Below, in pieces: positions 7,910 through 15,610 of a DNA stretch of 64,000 bases; within the stretch, counting starts at the first letter, position 1, and each line of letters starts with the position of its first letter. A program made the position numbers and the translations under genes. The notes below the pieces were generated by a model. That model saw only the letters and a list, made by a program, of their open reading frames with translations, ran no database searches and was not told where the DNA came from. The stretch lies in contig NZ_FNJN01000004.1 of NCBI RefSeq assembly GCF_900104345.1, forward strand, positions 372,802-436,801, read 5' to 3'. This DNA is from Microbacterium testaceum StLB037 (GTDB taxonomy: Bacteria; Actinomycetota; Actinomycetes; Actinomycetales; Microbacteriaceae).

Positions 7910-9103
7910 TCAGGCGCGGCCGCGCAGGATGAGGTGCCAGTAGACCCACGGTAGGATGCGTCGATCCGCGAGCCACGACAGTCGCCGCTCGCGGTAGAGC
8001 GAGCGCCAGAACGGCACCGTCGGCTGCAGTCGGCCCCTCCGGTCGAATTCTGCGAACACGACGGTGCCGCGCGAGACGGTGAAGGGGACGACGCTGTAAC
8101 CGTTGTATTTCGCGGAGGGCGTACGCCCCGCCATCGCGGCCTTCATGTTCTTCACGAGCGCCTTCGCCTGCTGTCTGATCGCCCCTCCCGAGCGTCGGGT
8201 CGCGACGGTCGCTGCGTCGCCCACGGCCCAGATCTGCGGGTGGCGCACGTGCTGGAAGGTCTCGGGATCCACATCGACGAAGCCATGCGGATCGTCGGAT
8301 GCCGCCAGCCCGCTGCCCGCGATCCACTCCGGCGCCCGCTGCGGGGGGACCGCGTGCAGGACGTCGTACGCCATCGTCTCCTCGGTGTCGCCCCGGCCGA
8401 TGACGAGCGTGCGGGAGTCGGCATCCACCCGTCGAAGATCCTGGCTGTACCGCACCTCGATGCCGTACTCGTCGAGCTTGCGGCGAAGCTCGTCGTCGAT
8501 CGCCGGGACCCCGAAGGGGACGGGGTCGGGGCAGACGAACACGACGCGGATGTCGTCGCGCACCCCGATCGCCCGCCACCAGTCGCACGCGAGGTACATG
8601 GGCTTCTGCGCGGCCGCTCCGCAGGAGGCGGGTTCGGGTGGCTGCGTGAAGACGACCGTCCCGGAGCGCAGGTCGCGCAGCACGGGGGAGGCCTTCGCGG
8701 CGAGCCGGTAGTCGTAGTTCGAGATTCCGGTGGGGGCGGTCATGGCCTCGGGGAGACCGGGGATCTGTTCCCAGGCCATGCGCATTCCCGCACAGACGAC
8801 GAGCTGGTCGTAGTCGATCCGCCCGCCCGAGACGAGGTGCACGCGCCGGGCGTCGGCATCCACCGTGAAGGCCTCATCGCGCAGCCACCGCACCCCCGGA
8901 GGGATGACGTCGGCCTGCGGCCGCGCGGCTTCGGACGCGCGCGCGGCGCCTCCGGCGATGTGCGATTGGAGAGGGGCGAAGACGTGGGTCGTGCGCGGCT
9001 CGATCACGGTGATCTCGCCGAGGCGCGCGCGGTGCAGGCGCCCGGCGACGGACAGGCCGGCGTTTCCGCCGCCGATCACGACGATGCGCGGGGAGTCGGT
9101 CAT
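7910..9103 (-). CDS. NAD(P)/FAD-dependent oxidoreductase, sulfide:quinone reductase-like
   Basis: A 397-residue flavoprotein. The N-terminal FAD motif IVVIGGGNAGLSVAGRL is followed by FAPLQSHIAGG, the SQR-type flavin region. A second part has PPEPASCGAAAQKPMYLACDWWR with two Cys (C at about 164 and 176). The C-terminal FAD-contacting motif is IWAVGDAA. It ends in an amphipathic tail (LPWVYWHLILRG) like monotopic quinone-linked members. ATG 9103 is chosen over a start 24 bases upstream because AGAGGAT precedes it. SQR enzymes oxidise sulfide and pass electrons to quinone; whether the Cys pattern supports sulfide oxidation cannot be settled by eye. Confidence 0.85.
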   Translation of the reverse strand: MTDSPRIVVIGGGNAGLSVAGRLHRARLGEITVIEPRTTHVFAPLQSHIAGGAARASEAARPQADVIPPGVRWLRDEAFTVDADARRVHLVSGGRIDYDQLVVCAGMRMAWEQIPGLPEAMTAPTGISNYDYRLAAKASPVLRDLRSGTVVFTQPPEPASCGAAAQKPMYLACDWWRAIGVRDDIRVVFVCPDPVPFGVPAIDDELRRKLDEYGIEVRYSQDLRRVDADSRTLVIGRGDTEETMAYDVLHAVPPQRAPEWIAGSGLAASDDPHGFVDVDPETFQHVRHPQIWAVGDAATVATRRSGGAIRQQAKALVKNMKAAMAGRTPSAKYNGYSVVPFTVSRGTVVFAEFDRRGRLQPTVPFWRSLYRERRLSWLADRRILPWVYWHLILRGRA

Positions 9104-9187
9104 GGGGGATCCTCTCGTCTCCCTCACGGTGGGGCCTCGAGCGGCTTACGGCCAGCGCCTTGACACCCGCGGTCCGCGGCCGATGTG

Positions 9188-9514
9188 TCAGGCGAAGGAC
9201 TCCGGTGGGGCGGCGTCTTCGGCGGGCTCGGGCACGACGTAGAGCCCGGTGGGCGAGTTCGCCGTCGACATGAGGGCCTCGAGCCACGCGCGGTTCAGGG
9301 TCGGCGGGCGTCCTCCGTTGAACTTGAAGACCAGGTTCGAGCGCGGGTGGACCCACACCGAGGTGCGGCCGCCTCCCGTGCTGATGTCGTCCTTCCACAC
9401 GAAGTAGAACGGTTCGCCCCGTCGCAGCTTGTTGCCGACGACGACCTGCAGGTGTGCGAGGAGACGGTCTTCGAATTCGTTGCGAACGCCGCTCTCGTAG
9501 ATGAACTTGCCCAA
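9188..9514 (-). CDS. DUF7882-type small protein (often mis-called ATP-dependent DNA ligase)
   Basis: A 108-residue protein. The frame opens further upstream, but the family begins with a GKFIYESG-like N-terminus, so I place the start at TTG 9514, which has GAGAGGA upstream. The conserved core LLAHLQVVVGNKLRRGEPF, then WVHPRSNLVFKFNGGRPP, LNRAWLEALM and TGLYVVPEP is typical of a family widespread in Microbacteriaceae. It has no ligase motif despite the common automatic label. Function unknown. It is monocistronic between the flavoprotein gene and an AraC regulator. Confidence 0.8.
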   Translation of the reverse strand: MGKFIYESGVRNEFEDRLLAHLQVVVGNKLRRGEPFYFVWKDDISTGGGRTSVWVHPRSNLVFKFNGGRPPTLNRAWLEALMSTANSPTGLYVVPEPAEDAAPPESFA

Positions 9515-9629
9515 CGTGGTCCTCTCGCGGGCACCGTGCCCGCTCCGCTTTTCACTGTGCATTCGCTGTGTGCGATCGGGCACGGCCCGGCACGCCGCGC
9601 GCAACGACGAGACCGAAGGCGTTACGGCG

Positions 9630-10562
9630 TCAGAACATGCGCGCGACCTGCGCGGGGTTCTGCCCGTAGTGCTCGCGGTGATAGCGCGCGAAGCGCGAGG
9701 CGCTCGAGAAGCCCCAGCGCCGGGCCACCTCGGCGACCGATACCGGGACGCCCGCGCGCAACTCCTCGTGCGCGCCGACGACGCGGACCAGGCGCAGATA
9801 CTCCATCGGCGTCGTGTCGAGCGCGCGGCGGAACGCGTGCTGGAGTCCGCGGGAGGAGATCCCGGATGCCACGGCGATGTCCTCGAGCGTGAGGGGTTCC
9901 TTCGCGTGCGCCTCGATGTGGGCGATCGCGCGGCGCACGGTGCGCGGGGCGGCCCTGCGCTGGTGCGAGCGTTGCAGGGCGTCGACGTAGGGGGTGTGGA
10001 ACGTCGACAGGGTCGTCAGGAGCGCGTGACGCTGCAACTCGGCCGAGAGGATCGGGTCGTCGTGCGCGGCCTCGAGCGAGGCGGAGACGTGAGCGAAGCT
10101 GCGCTCCCACTGCGTCGCGGCGGCGCGGTCGCGTGCGGCCGGGTTGAGGCGCCGCAACACGAGGCGGTCGTCGCCCGAGACGATGCGAGCGAGGCGCTCG
10201 GCGTCGCTGCGATCGAACACCAGAGCGCGCACGCGGGCGGCTCCGCTCCAGTGCGCTACCGCGCCTCCGTCGGCCGCCAGCCACGGGCGGCGCGGATCGA
10301 GCGAGCGCCCCTCGGCCTCGACGCGGATGTCGTCGCCGATCATCCGGCACGCCATGATCTGCTCGTCCATCCGGACGGAAGAGTGGACAGAGGCAGCCAG
10401 CTCGTAGGCCACGACCGAGAACCCGGGGAGTTCGACGGAGTTCCACGAGAACGACACCCGCTGCGGGTCCACGCGCTCCAGTCGTGCGCTCGGCACGAAG
10501 CGCTGCCAGACGCGCTCCACGTCGTCGATCCCGTGCGAGCGGACCGTCAGCCTGTCAGCCAT
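9630..10562 (-). CDS. AraC-family transcriptional regulator
   Basis: A 310-residue protein. An N-terminal domain of about 195 residues (AraC_binding_2-like) precedes a classic C-terminal double helix-turn-helix. The first HTH is LTLEDIAVASGISSRGLQHAFRR; the second is SVAEVARRWGFSSASRFARYHREHYGQNP. ATG 10562 follows GGAAGGAACACC. A paralogue of nearly equal length lies at 21622-22557 and shares the N-terminal pattern (ERVWQRFVPSARL here, EHLWQTVVPGARI there). The divergent neighbour at 10721 is a possible target. The inducer is unknown. Confidence 0.92.
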   Translation of the reverse strand: MADRLTVRSHGIDDVERVWQRFVPSARLERVDPQRVSFSWNSVELPGFSVVAYELAASVHSSVRMDEQIMACRMIGDDIRVEAEGRSLDPRRPWLAADGGAVAHWSGAARVRALVFDRSDAERLARIVSGDDRLVLRRLNPAARDRAAATQWERSFAHVSASLEAAHDDPILSAELQRHALLTTLSTFHTPYVDALQRSHQRRAAPRTVRRAIAHIEAHAKEPLTLEDIAVASGISSRGLQHAFRRALDTTPMEYLRLVRVVGAHEELRAGVPVSVAEVARRWGFSSASRFARYHREHYGQNPAQVARMF

Positions 10563-10720
10563 GGTGTTCCTTCCGCCGCGGCGAGGGGCGGCATCCCGTC
10601 TCTTCCCCGTACGAAGGCGGGGACGTGCGTGTCAAGGGGCGGGGTCGCGGGCGGTGCGCCCCGTTTGATGAGGGGACCGCTGATCCCGGCGGTGACGTGC
10701 GTCCCACGAAAGGACCCCCC

Positions 10721-11080
10721 ATGAGCGACGCTTCGATCGACCCGACCCCCGACGCGACGACCCCGGCCGCCGACGTGGGTATCGCGGGCGTGCAGCCCCT
10801 GCGCGACGGCGACACCTCCATCGAGCCCGACCCGACGCTCGACCCCGCGCAGGCGGAGTGGGACGCCACGACGGCCCTCGACGAGGGCGCCGACCCCGAC
10901 GACATCAACCCGGCGACCGCGACGGGCGCCGACCCGGCGGAGATCCCCGCCGATGACAGCGACATCCCGCTCGAGGACATCCACCCCGAGTCCACCGGCA
11001 CCGACTCCCAGGGCATGGACCCGGGCGTGGTCGAACTCGGCGAAGAAGGCCAGGGCGATCTCGCTCCCGAAGACCTCTGA
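10721..11080 (+). CDS. small acidic hypothetical protein
   Basis: A 119-residue, strongly acidic, low-hydrophobicity protein (for example ADPDDINPATATGADPAEIP and the C-terminus GQGDLAPEDL), probably disordered. GAAAGGA precedes ATG 10721 with spacing widened by a C-tract. It has an Asp/Glu/Pro/Thr composition like the protein at 5656-6126. No family recognised. It is transcribed away from an AraC regulator and ends in a terminator. Confidence 0.75.
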   Translation: MSDASIDPTPDATTPAADVGIAGVQPLRDGDTSIEPDPTLDPAQAEWDATTALDEGADPDDINPATATGADPAEIPADDSDIPLEDIHPESTGTDSQGMDPGVVELGEEGQGDLAPEDL

Positions 11081-11093
11081 CCCACCTTCGAAT

Positions 11094-11122
11094 GCCCCGG
11101 GCCCGTTCGCGACGCCCGGGGC
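11094..11122 (+). terminator. terminator after the acidic protein gene
   Basis: Perfect 9-bp stem GCCCCGGGC / GCCCGGGGC, loop of 11, followed by TTCGCTGT. Confidence 0.7.
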
Positions 11123-11244
11123 TTCGCTGTGTCCCTCGCGCACGCGGCGACGGACGGGCGGGGCACTGCGGCACTCTCCGATCGCGCGGGCGCAAAGGCC
11201 AGACCCTTGACAAGCGACGTCGTCATCGCGCCCAGGCGCGCGAA

Positions 11245-11270
11245 AGGGGCGGCCCCGCAGGACCGCCCCT
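11245..11270 (-). terminator. terminator of hsp20
   Basis: On the minus strand an 8-bp stem (AGGGGCGG / CCGCCCCT) is followed by TTTCG. It lies 14 bp past the hsp20 stop codon. Confidence 0.7.
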
Positions 11271-11283
11271 CGAGGTCGCGCCG

Positions 11284-11739
11284 TTACTGCTCGATCAGCT
11301 GAGGCGTGCTCTCGTGCGCCTCGATGACGCCGTCGCGCTCGTCGGTCGAGACGGCGATGCGGCGGGGCTTCGCCTTCTCGCTGACGGGGATCGTCACGCT
11401 CAGCACGCCGTTGCGGTACGACGCGCTGATGCCGTCGGTGTCGATGCCCTGGCCGAGGTTGAGCTGGCGGACGAACGACGCCGTCTCGCGCTCACGCGTG
11501 ATCCACTTGACGCCCTCACCCGAGCCGAGGGTGCGCTCGGCGCGAATGGTGAGCAGCTGGCCGTCGACGTCGATGTCGACCGAGCCGGGGTCGACACCGG
11601 GCAGGTCTGCGGCCAGCACGTAGTGGTCGCCGTCGCGGTAGAGATCCATCGGCATCCGTCGCGGACCACCGCCGCGGCGGGCGTCGAGGAGCGTCGACGC
11701 GAGGCGGTCGAGGTCGCGGAAGGGGTCGTAGGTGGCCAT
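11284..11739 (-). CDS. Hsp20-family small heat shock protein
   Basis: A 151-residue alpha-crystallin-type chaperone that holds unfolding proteins in the cytoplasm. The start MATYDPFRDLDRLAS is typical of actinobacterial Hsp18. The alpha-crystallin domain runs from about residue 35 (YRDGDHYVLAADLPGVDPGSVDI) to about 130. It includes the conserved RSFVRQ-like segment (ASFVRQLNLG) and the A-x-x-x-N-G-V-L motif (ASYRNGVLSVTIP). ATG 11739 is used because upstream sequence is promoter and operator. Two operators, HAIR (11793-11813) and CIRCE (11824-11850), lie upstream, so both HspR and HrcA probably repress it. Confidence 0.95.
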   Translation of the reverse strand: MATYDPFRDLDRLASTLLDARRGGGPRRMPMDLYRDGDHYVLAADLPGVDPGSVDIDVDGQLLTIRAERTLGSGEGVKWITRERETASFVRQLNLGQGIDTDGISASYRNGVLSVTIPVSEKAKPRRIAVSTDERDGVIEAHESTPQLIEQ

Positions 11740-11792
11740 GGTCGTTCTCCTTTTCGATCGGTCGGGACTCGGCATCCCGGATGTTCTGTGAA

Positions 11793-11813
11793 GTTGAGTC
11801 AATACGGCTCAAC
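11793..11813 (-). promoter_or_regulatory. HAIR operator (HspR site)
   Basis: Perfect inverted repeat GTTGAGT-N7-GCTCAAC, apart from one T/G end pair; the consensus is CTTGAGT-N7-ACTCAAG. It lies about 54 bp upstream of the hsp20 start and just downstream of the predicted -10. Confidence 0.85.
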
Positions 11814-11820
11814 TGCATTC

Positions 11821-11850
11821 AGATTAGCACTCACCCCATGAGAGTGCCAA
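11821..11850 (-). promoter_or_regulatory. hsp20 promoter
   Basis: Read on the minus strand, TTGGCA (11850-11845) and TAATCT (11826-11821) are separated by 18 bp. The -35 and spacer coincide with the CIRCE element. Confidence 0.65.
11824..11850 (-). promoter_or_regulatory. CIRCE operator (HrcA site)
   Basis: TTAGCACTC-N9-GAGTGCCAA; the consensus is TTAGCACTC-N9-GAGTGCTAA, so only one base differs. It overlaps the predicted hsp20 promoter and lies next to the HAIR site. Confidence 0.9.
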
Positions 11851-11983
11851 GACTCGGGCGCGCCATTGTGGCCCACGCCGCGGCGCCCCACAACCCCCGC
11901 GCGTGAAGGGCGGAAACAGACGTTTCGTAGCCCTCACGCGCCACCGGTCACCCGGCCATCCCCCCGGCGCCGTGAGGAGAGAC

Positions 11984-12865
11984 ATGTACTTCCACCGGCA
12001 AGAACTGCAGCACTCCGCCACCCCCGACAAGCCCGACGCGGTCTACGCCCGCAAACTCCAGGAGGTGCTCGGCGGGCAGTACGGCGAGATCTCCGTCGCG
12101 ATGCAGTACCAGTTCCAGGCCTGGAACATGCACATGCCCGGCAAGTACCGCGACCTGGTGTTCGGCATCGGCGCGGAGGAGATGGGCCACGTCGAGATGC
12201 TCGCGATCATGATCGCCCAGCTGCTTGAGAAGTCGCCGCTCGGCATCACCGAGGAGGCCGTGCAAGACGACCCGACCGTGGCGGCCGTGATCGGCGGCAC
12301 CGACATCCAGCACGGGATCGTCGCGGGCGCCGGCGCGCGCCCCGTCGATTCCAACGGCAACCCGTGGCAGGGGAGCTTCATCACCGCGAGCGGCAATCTG
12401 CTCGCCGACTTCACCGCGAACGCGAACGCCGAGATGCAGGGCCGTGTGCAGGTCGCGCGGCTCTATCACCAGACCGACGACCACGGCGTGAAGGATCTGC
12501 TCGCGTTCCTGCTGGCGCGCGACACGATGCACCAGAACCAGTGGGCAGCGGCCGCCGCCGAGTTGCAGGCCGAGGGCTACGAGAAGCTCCCCGTGCCCAG
12601 CAACTTCCCTCTCGACAAGGAGGACCGCGACGTGGCGTACCAGTACATCAACTTCAGCGACGGTGCCCAGGCCGGCGACGGCACGTGGGCCTCGGGCCCG
12701 ACCCCCGACGGCAAGGGCGAGTTCACCTACCTGCCCGAGCCCCCCGCTGGCGTGCCCATGCCCCCGCCCACCAAGCCCGACGTGCGGTTCTACGGGACGA
12801 CCGAGCTGCCGAACACGGTCGAGAAGCTCGCCGGGCGCGCGCAGGACGCGCTGCACAAGGAATGA
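11984..12865 (+). CDS. manganese catalase
   Basis: A 293-residue non-haem catalase that dismutates hydrogen peroxide at a dimanganese centre in the cytoplasm. The start MYFHRQELQH is typical, and GAGGAGAG precedes ATG 11984. Candidate metal ligands by family position are E35 (GEISVAMQY), E66 and H69 (AEEMGHVEM), a Glu in ANAEMQGRV, and the His of RDTMHQNQW. The C-terminal proline-rich tail (EPPAGVPMPPPTKPD) is also usual in this family. Its stop overlaps the start of a DUF2231 membrane protein (ATGA), so the two are translationally coupled. Confidence 0.95.
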   Translation: MYFHRQELQHSATPDKPDAVYARKLQEVLGGQYGEISVAMQYQFQAWNMHMPGKYRDLVFGIGAEEMGHVEMLAIMIAQLLEKSPLGITEEAVQDDPTVAAVIGGTDIQHGIVAGAGARPVDSNGNPWQGSFITASGNLLADFTANANAEMQGRVQVARLYHQTDDHGVKDLLAFLLARDTMHQNQWAAAAAELQAEGYEKLPVPSNFPLDKEDRDVAYQYINFSDGAQAGDGTWASGPTPDGKGEFTYLPEPPAGVPMPPPTKPDVRFYGTTELPNTVEKLAGRAQDALHKE

Positions 12866-13431
12866 GCGGGACGGATGCCGCGACGCCGGGGCCCTCGACG
12901 GTCTCGGCGCCGCGGAGCGGGGCGAGCTTCCCCGCGATGCGAGCGGCCAAGGTGCCCCGGGCGATCGTGGCGGGGCCGTACGGGCACCCGTTCCACCCGG
13001 TGGCGGTGACCATCCCTATCGGGGCCTGGTCGTCGAGCCTGGTGTTCGATCTGCTCGGCCTGGCCGCCGACGATCCGCGTGGATTCGCGCAGGGCTCGCG
13101 CTGGCTCATCGCCATCGGGCTCGGGGGAGCCGTGGGCGCCTCGGTGCTCGGGCTGCTCGACATGTCGCGCATCCCGAAGGGCACCCCCGCTCACCGCACG
13201 GCGCTCGCGCATCTCGTGCTGAACGTCACGGCGATGGTCCTGTTCTCGATCGGGCTGGTCGTGCGACTGCTCGACCTCGGGCGCGTGCCGGTGGTGGCGT
13301 TCCTGCTCAGCGCGATCGCCGCGGCGGGCCTGAGCGTCTCGGGCTGGCTCGGCGGCAAGCTCGCGTACCGCTGGGGCGTCCGCGTCGCCGACGAGAACAC
13401 GCAGCGAGAGGGCTTCGAGACCGCAGCCTGA
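12862..13431 (+). CDS. DUF2231 membrane protein
   Basis: A 189-residue protein with four hydrophobic segments. The family motif near the N-terminus is GHPFHPVAVTIPIGAWSSSLVFDL. Helices follow around residues 82-100, 117-138 and 144-165, ending in a conserved GWLGGKLAY region. ATG 12862 overlaps the catalase stop (ATGA), so it is co-translated with Mn-catalase. DUF2231 proteins are of unknown function, and pairing with oxidative-stress genes is the only clue here. A terminator hairpin follows. Confidence 0.9.
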   Translation: MSGTDAATPGPSTVSAPRSGASFPAMRAAKVPRAIVAGPYGHPFHPVAVTIPIGAWSSSLVFDLLGLAADDPRGFAQGSRWLIAIGLGGAVGASVLGLLDMSRIPKGTPAHRTALAHLVLNVTAMVLFSIGLVVRLLDLGRVPVVAFLLSAIAAAGLSVSGWLGGKLAYRWGVRVADENTQREGFETAA

Positions 13432-13442
13432 AGCTGTCCACG

Positions 13443-13474
13443 GGACCCCGGATGCCACATGGCCTCCGGGGTCC
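13443..13474. terminator. terminator between convergent genes
   Basis: Perfect 9-bp stem GGACCCCGG / CCGGGGTCC, loop of 14, followed by TTCCC on the plus strand. It separates the DUF2231 gene from the convergent SDR gene. Confidence 0.75.
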
Positions 13475-13486
13475 TTCCCGGTCTGG

Positions 13487-14377
13487 TCAGCGCGGGCGGC
13501 GAAGCGGGATGCGCGACCAGCCCCCGCTCACCGCGCCGGGGTCGTGCTGCGGGGTGAGCACCGCTCCGGTGGTCGCTGCGGCGGGGCGACGGCGCAGCCC
13601 CAGGGCATGCTGCAGCGCACGGATGAAGCGGTCGTACGCGCGCGGAGCGAAGAACTGCAGGGGGCGGGTCACGAACTGCGCGGCTCCCACCCCGACCTCG
13701 TGTCGGGGTCCGCGCGCCACCCGCACGATGGCCCGGGCGACGCGGTCGGCCGACACCACCGGCGGGAGCGGGAAGGGCGTGCGCCCCGTCGAGTTGGCGG
13801 CGCGCTGGTAGATGGGCGTGTCGATGCTCGCCGGGAGCACGATCTTCACCCGGATGCCGCGATGCGCGAGCATCTCCTGCCGCAGCGACCGCGTGAACCC
13901 GAGCAGTCCGTGCTTGGCGGCGACGTAGGACGAGACGTACGGGCCCGCCACCTGCGCGTACAGGGAGCCGACGAAGACGATCGTGCCTCGGCCCGCCGCG
14001 CGGAAATGGGGGATGACCGCGCGGGCCGCGCGCATGTGCCCGGTGAGGTTCGTCTCGATGACGCGGTCGCGCACCTCGTCGGGGGTGTCCTCGACCGAGC
14101 CGTACGAGAAGACGGAGGCGGAGGCGACCCACACGTCGATCCGCCCGAACCGCATCAGAGCGAGGTCCACAGCGCGCCGGGGGCCATCGGCGCGGGCGAG
14201 GTCGATCGACGCCGTCTGCACCTCGGCGCCGCGGGCTCGGCACTCCGCCGCGGCCGACGCGAGCGCCTCATCGTCTCGGGCCACCAGCACGAGACGCGCC
14301 CCCGCTCGGGCGAAGCGCAATGCGGTGGCGCGGCCGATCCCGCGGGATCCTCCGGTGATGACGACGACCTGGGGCAT
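13487..14377 (-). CDS. short-chain dehydrogenase/reductase
   Basis: A 296-residue NAD(P)-dependent SDR. The cofactor motif VVVITGGSRGIGRATALRFA is at the N-terminus, the NNAG-equivalent is VASASVF, and the active site has Ser in FVGSLYAQ and the YxxxK motif YVAAK. The sequence after about residue 215 is a C-terminal extension (FVTRPLQFFAPRAYDRFIRALQ), seen in long SDRs that act near membranes. ATG 14377 has GAGGAG upstream. It is divergent from the UbiA-type prenyltransferase gene and may belong to the adjacent type III polyketide region, but that is only proximity. Confidence 0.9.
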   Translation of the reverse strand: MPQVVVITGGSRGIGRATALRFARAGARLVLVARDDEALASAAAECRARGAEVQTASIDLARADGPRRAVDLALMRFGRIDVWVASASVFSYGSVEDTPDEVRDRVIETNLTGHMRAARAVIPHFRAAGRGTIVFVGSLYAQVAGPYVSSYVAAKHGLLGFTRSLRQEMLAHRGIRVKIVLPASIDTPIYQRAANSTGRTPFPLPPVVSADRVARAIVRVARGPRHEVGVGAAQFVTRPLQFFAPRAYDRFIRALQHALGLRRRPAAATTGAVLTPQHDPGAVSGGWSRIPLRRPR

Positions 14378-14602
14378 CGGGGCTCCTCGAGGCTTGTGCG
14401 GAACGCTGCTGCCCCGGCTCTCGCGACGGTAGGCGGCGACGGGTCGGATGCCGCGGGGGTTGACGGACGGCGGCAGCCACCGGCGCGTGCACGACGGCGG
14501 GCCGCGCGGTCGACACGCCGTCCCCGGATGCCGGTCCGCGGCGCGTCGTGAAAGATCTCCGCCGCTATGCACGACGGAGGCCGGCGAACCGCCGCCGCGC
14601 GG

Positions 14603-14608
14603 TAGCGT
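14603..14608 (+). promoter_or_regulatory. -10 for leaderless prenyltransferase start
   Basis: TAGCGT followed by seven bases and GTG 14616. Confidence 0.45.
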
Positions 14609-14615
14609 CGGACGC

Positions 14616-15443
14616 GTGACGGATAGCGTGACCCCGAGGTCGCCCCTGCGGGCCCTGTGGGGCGCGACCCACCCCGGGCCCACGCTCGTCGTGACCGTCC
14701 TGTCGCTCGCCCTCGGCATCGCGGCGGGCGTCGAGCCGTGGCGCCTCGCGGTGCTGGTCGCCGCGGTCTTCGCCGGTCAGGTCTCGGTCGGTCTCTCGAA
14801 CGACGCGATCGACGGTGCCCGCGACGCCGCGGTCGGACGCACCGACAAGCCCATCGCCGGGGGAGCGGTCACCCCGGAGCGCGCGCTCGCGGTGGCCGTG
14901 GCATCCGCGATCCTCGCCGTCGTGCTGTCGCTGCCGCTCGGACCAGGCCTCGTCGCTGCTCACGCCGTCGCTCTCGCCTCGGCCTGGGCCTATAACGCGG
15001 GGCTCAAGTCGACGCCCGTCTCGATTGCGCCCTTCGTGCTGAGCTTCGGACTCTTCCCCTCGTTCGCGACCCTGTCCCTTTCGCCGCCGATGCTCGCGGC
15101 GTGGTGGGCGTCGCTGGCGGGGGCGGCCCTCGGTGCCGCCGTCCACCTGACCAACGTCGTCCGCGATCTCGACGACGACCGCCGCACGGGGGTGCGGGGC
15201 CTGCCGCACCGACTGGGCGCGCGCCGTTCCGTGGTGCTCGCGGCGGTGGGGATCGCCGCCGGGGCGCTCGCCGTCTTCTTCGGGACGGATGCCACGGCCC
15301 TCAGCGTCGCCTTCTTCGTCGCCGTTCTCGCGCTCGCCGTCGGCGCCGCGGTGCTGGTGTTCGTGCGCCCTCCCGGGCGCGCGGTGTTCCAACTCACGAT
15401 GCTCGCCGCCCTGGTGCTGGCCGCCCAGCTCGTGGCCGCCTGA
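14616..15443 (+). CDS. UbiA-family prenyltransferase (AgqD-like)
   Basis: A 275-residue integral membrane protein with eight to nine helices. The first Asp-rich motif is NDAIDGARDAAVGRTDKPI (about residues 58-76), and the second is RDLDDDRRTG (about residues 186-195). Both bind the prenyl diphosphate through Mg2+ in UbiA enzymes. It would transfer an isoprenoid chain to an aromatic acceptor in the membrane. It converges on a type III PKS / methyltransferase / flavin monooxygenase operon, matching the gene set of the agq cluster, where AgqD prenylates a polyketide-derived hydroquinone. GTG 14616 is used; a second GTG is at 14628. No prenyl diphosphate synthase gene is in the window. Confidence 0.87.
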   Translation: MTDSVTPRSPLRALWGATHPGPTLVVTVLSLALGIAAGVEPWRLAVLVAAVFAGQVSVGLSNDAIDGARDAAVGRTDKPIAGGAVTPERALAVAVASAILAVVLSLPLGPGLVAAHAVALASAWAYNAGLKSTPVSIAPFVLSFGLFPSFATLSLSPPMLAAWWASLAGAALGAAVHLTNVVRDLDDDRRTGVRGLPHRLGARRSVVLAAVGIAAGALAVFFGTDATALSVAFFVAVLALAVGAAVLVFVRPPGRAVFQLTMLAALVLAAQLVAA

Positions 15444-15610
15444 GAGTCGGCCGATCGACGTCGCGGATGAGGCCGGTTGATCGTCGGCCGCGCCCAACGG
15501 CGGGCGCCGACCCCGGCACGCCGCGGCAACGGCGTCTTCGGCGGCGTGCCGCGCACGGCATCCGCCGCTGTGCACGTCTTCCCCCGGCCATGTCTTCCCC
15601 GCCCGGCGGC

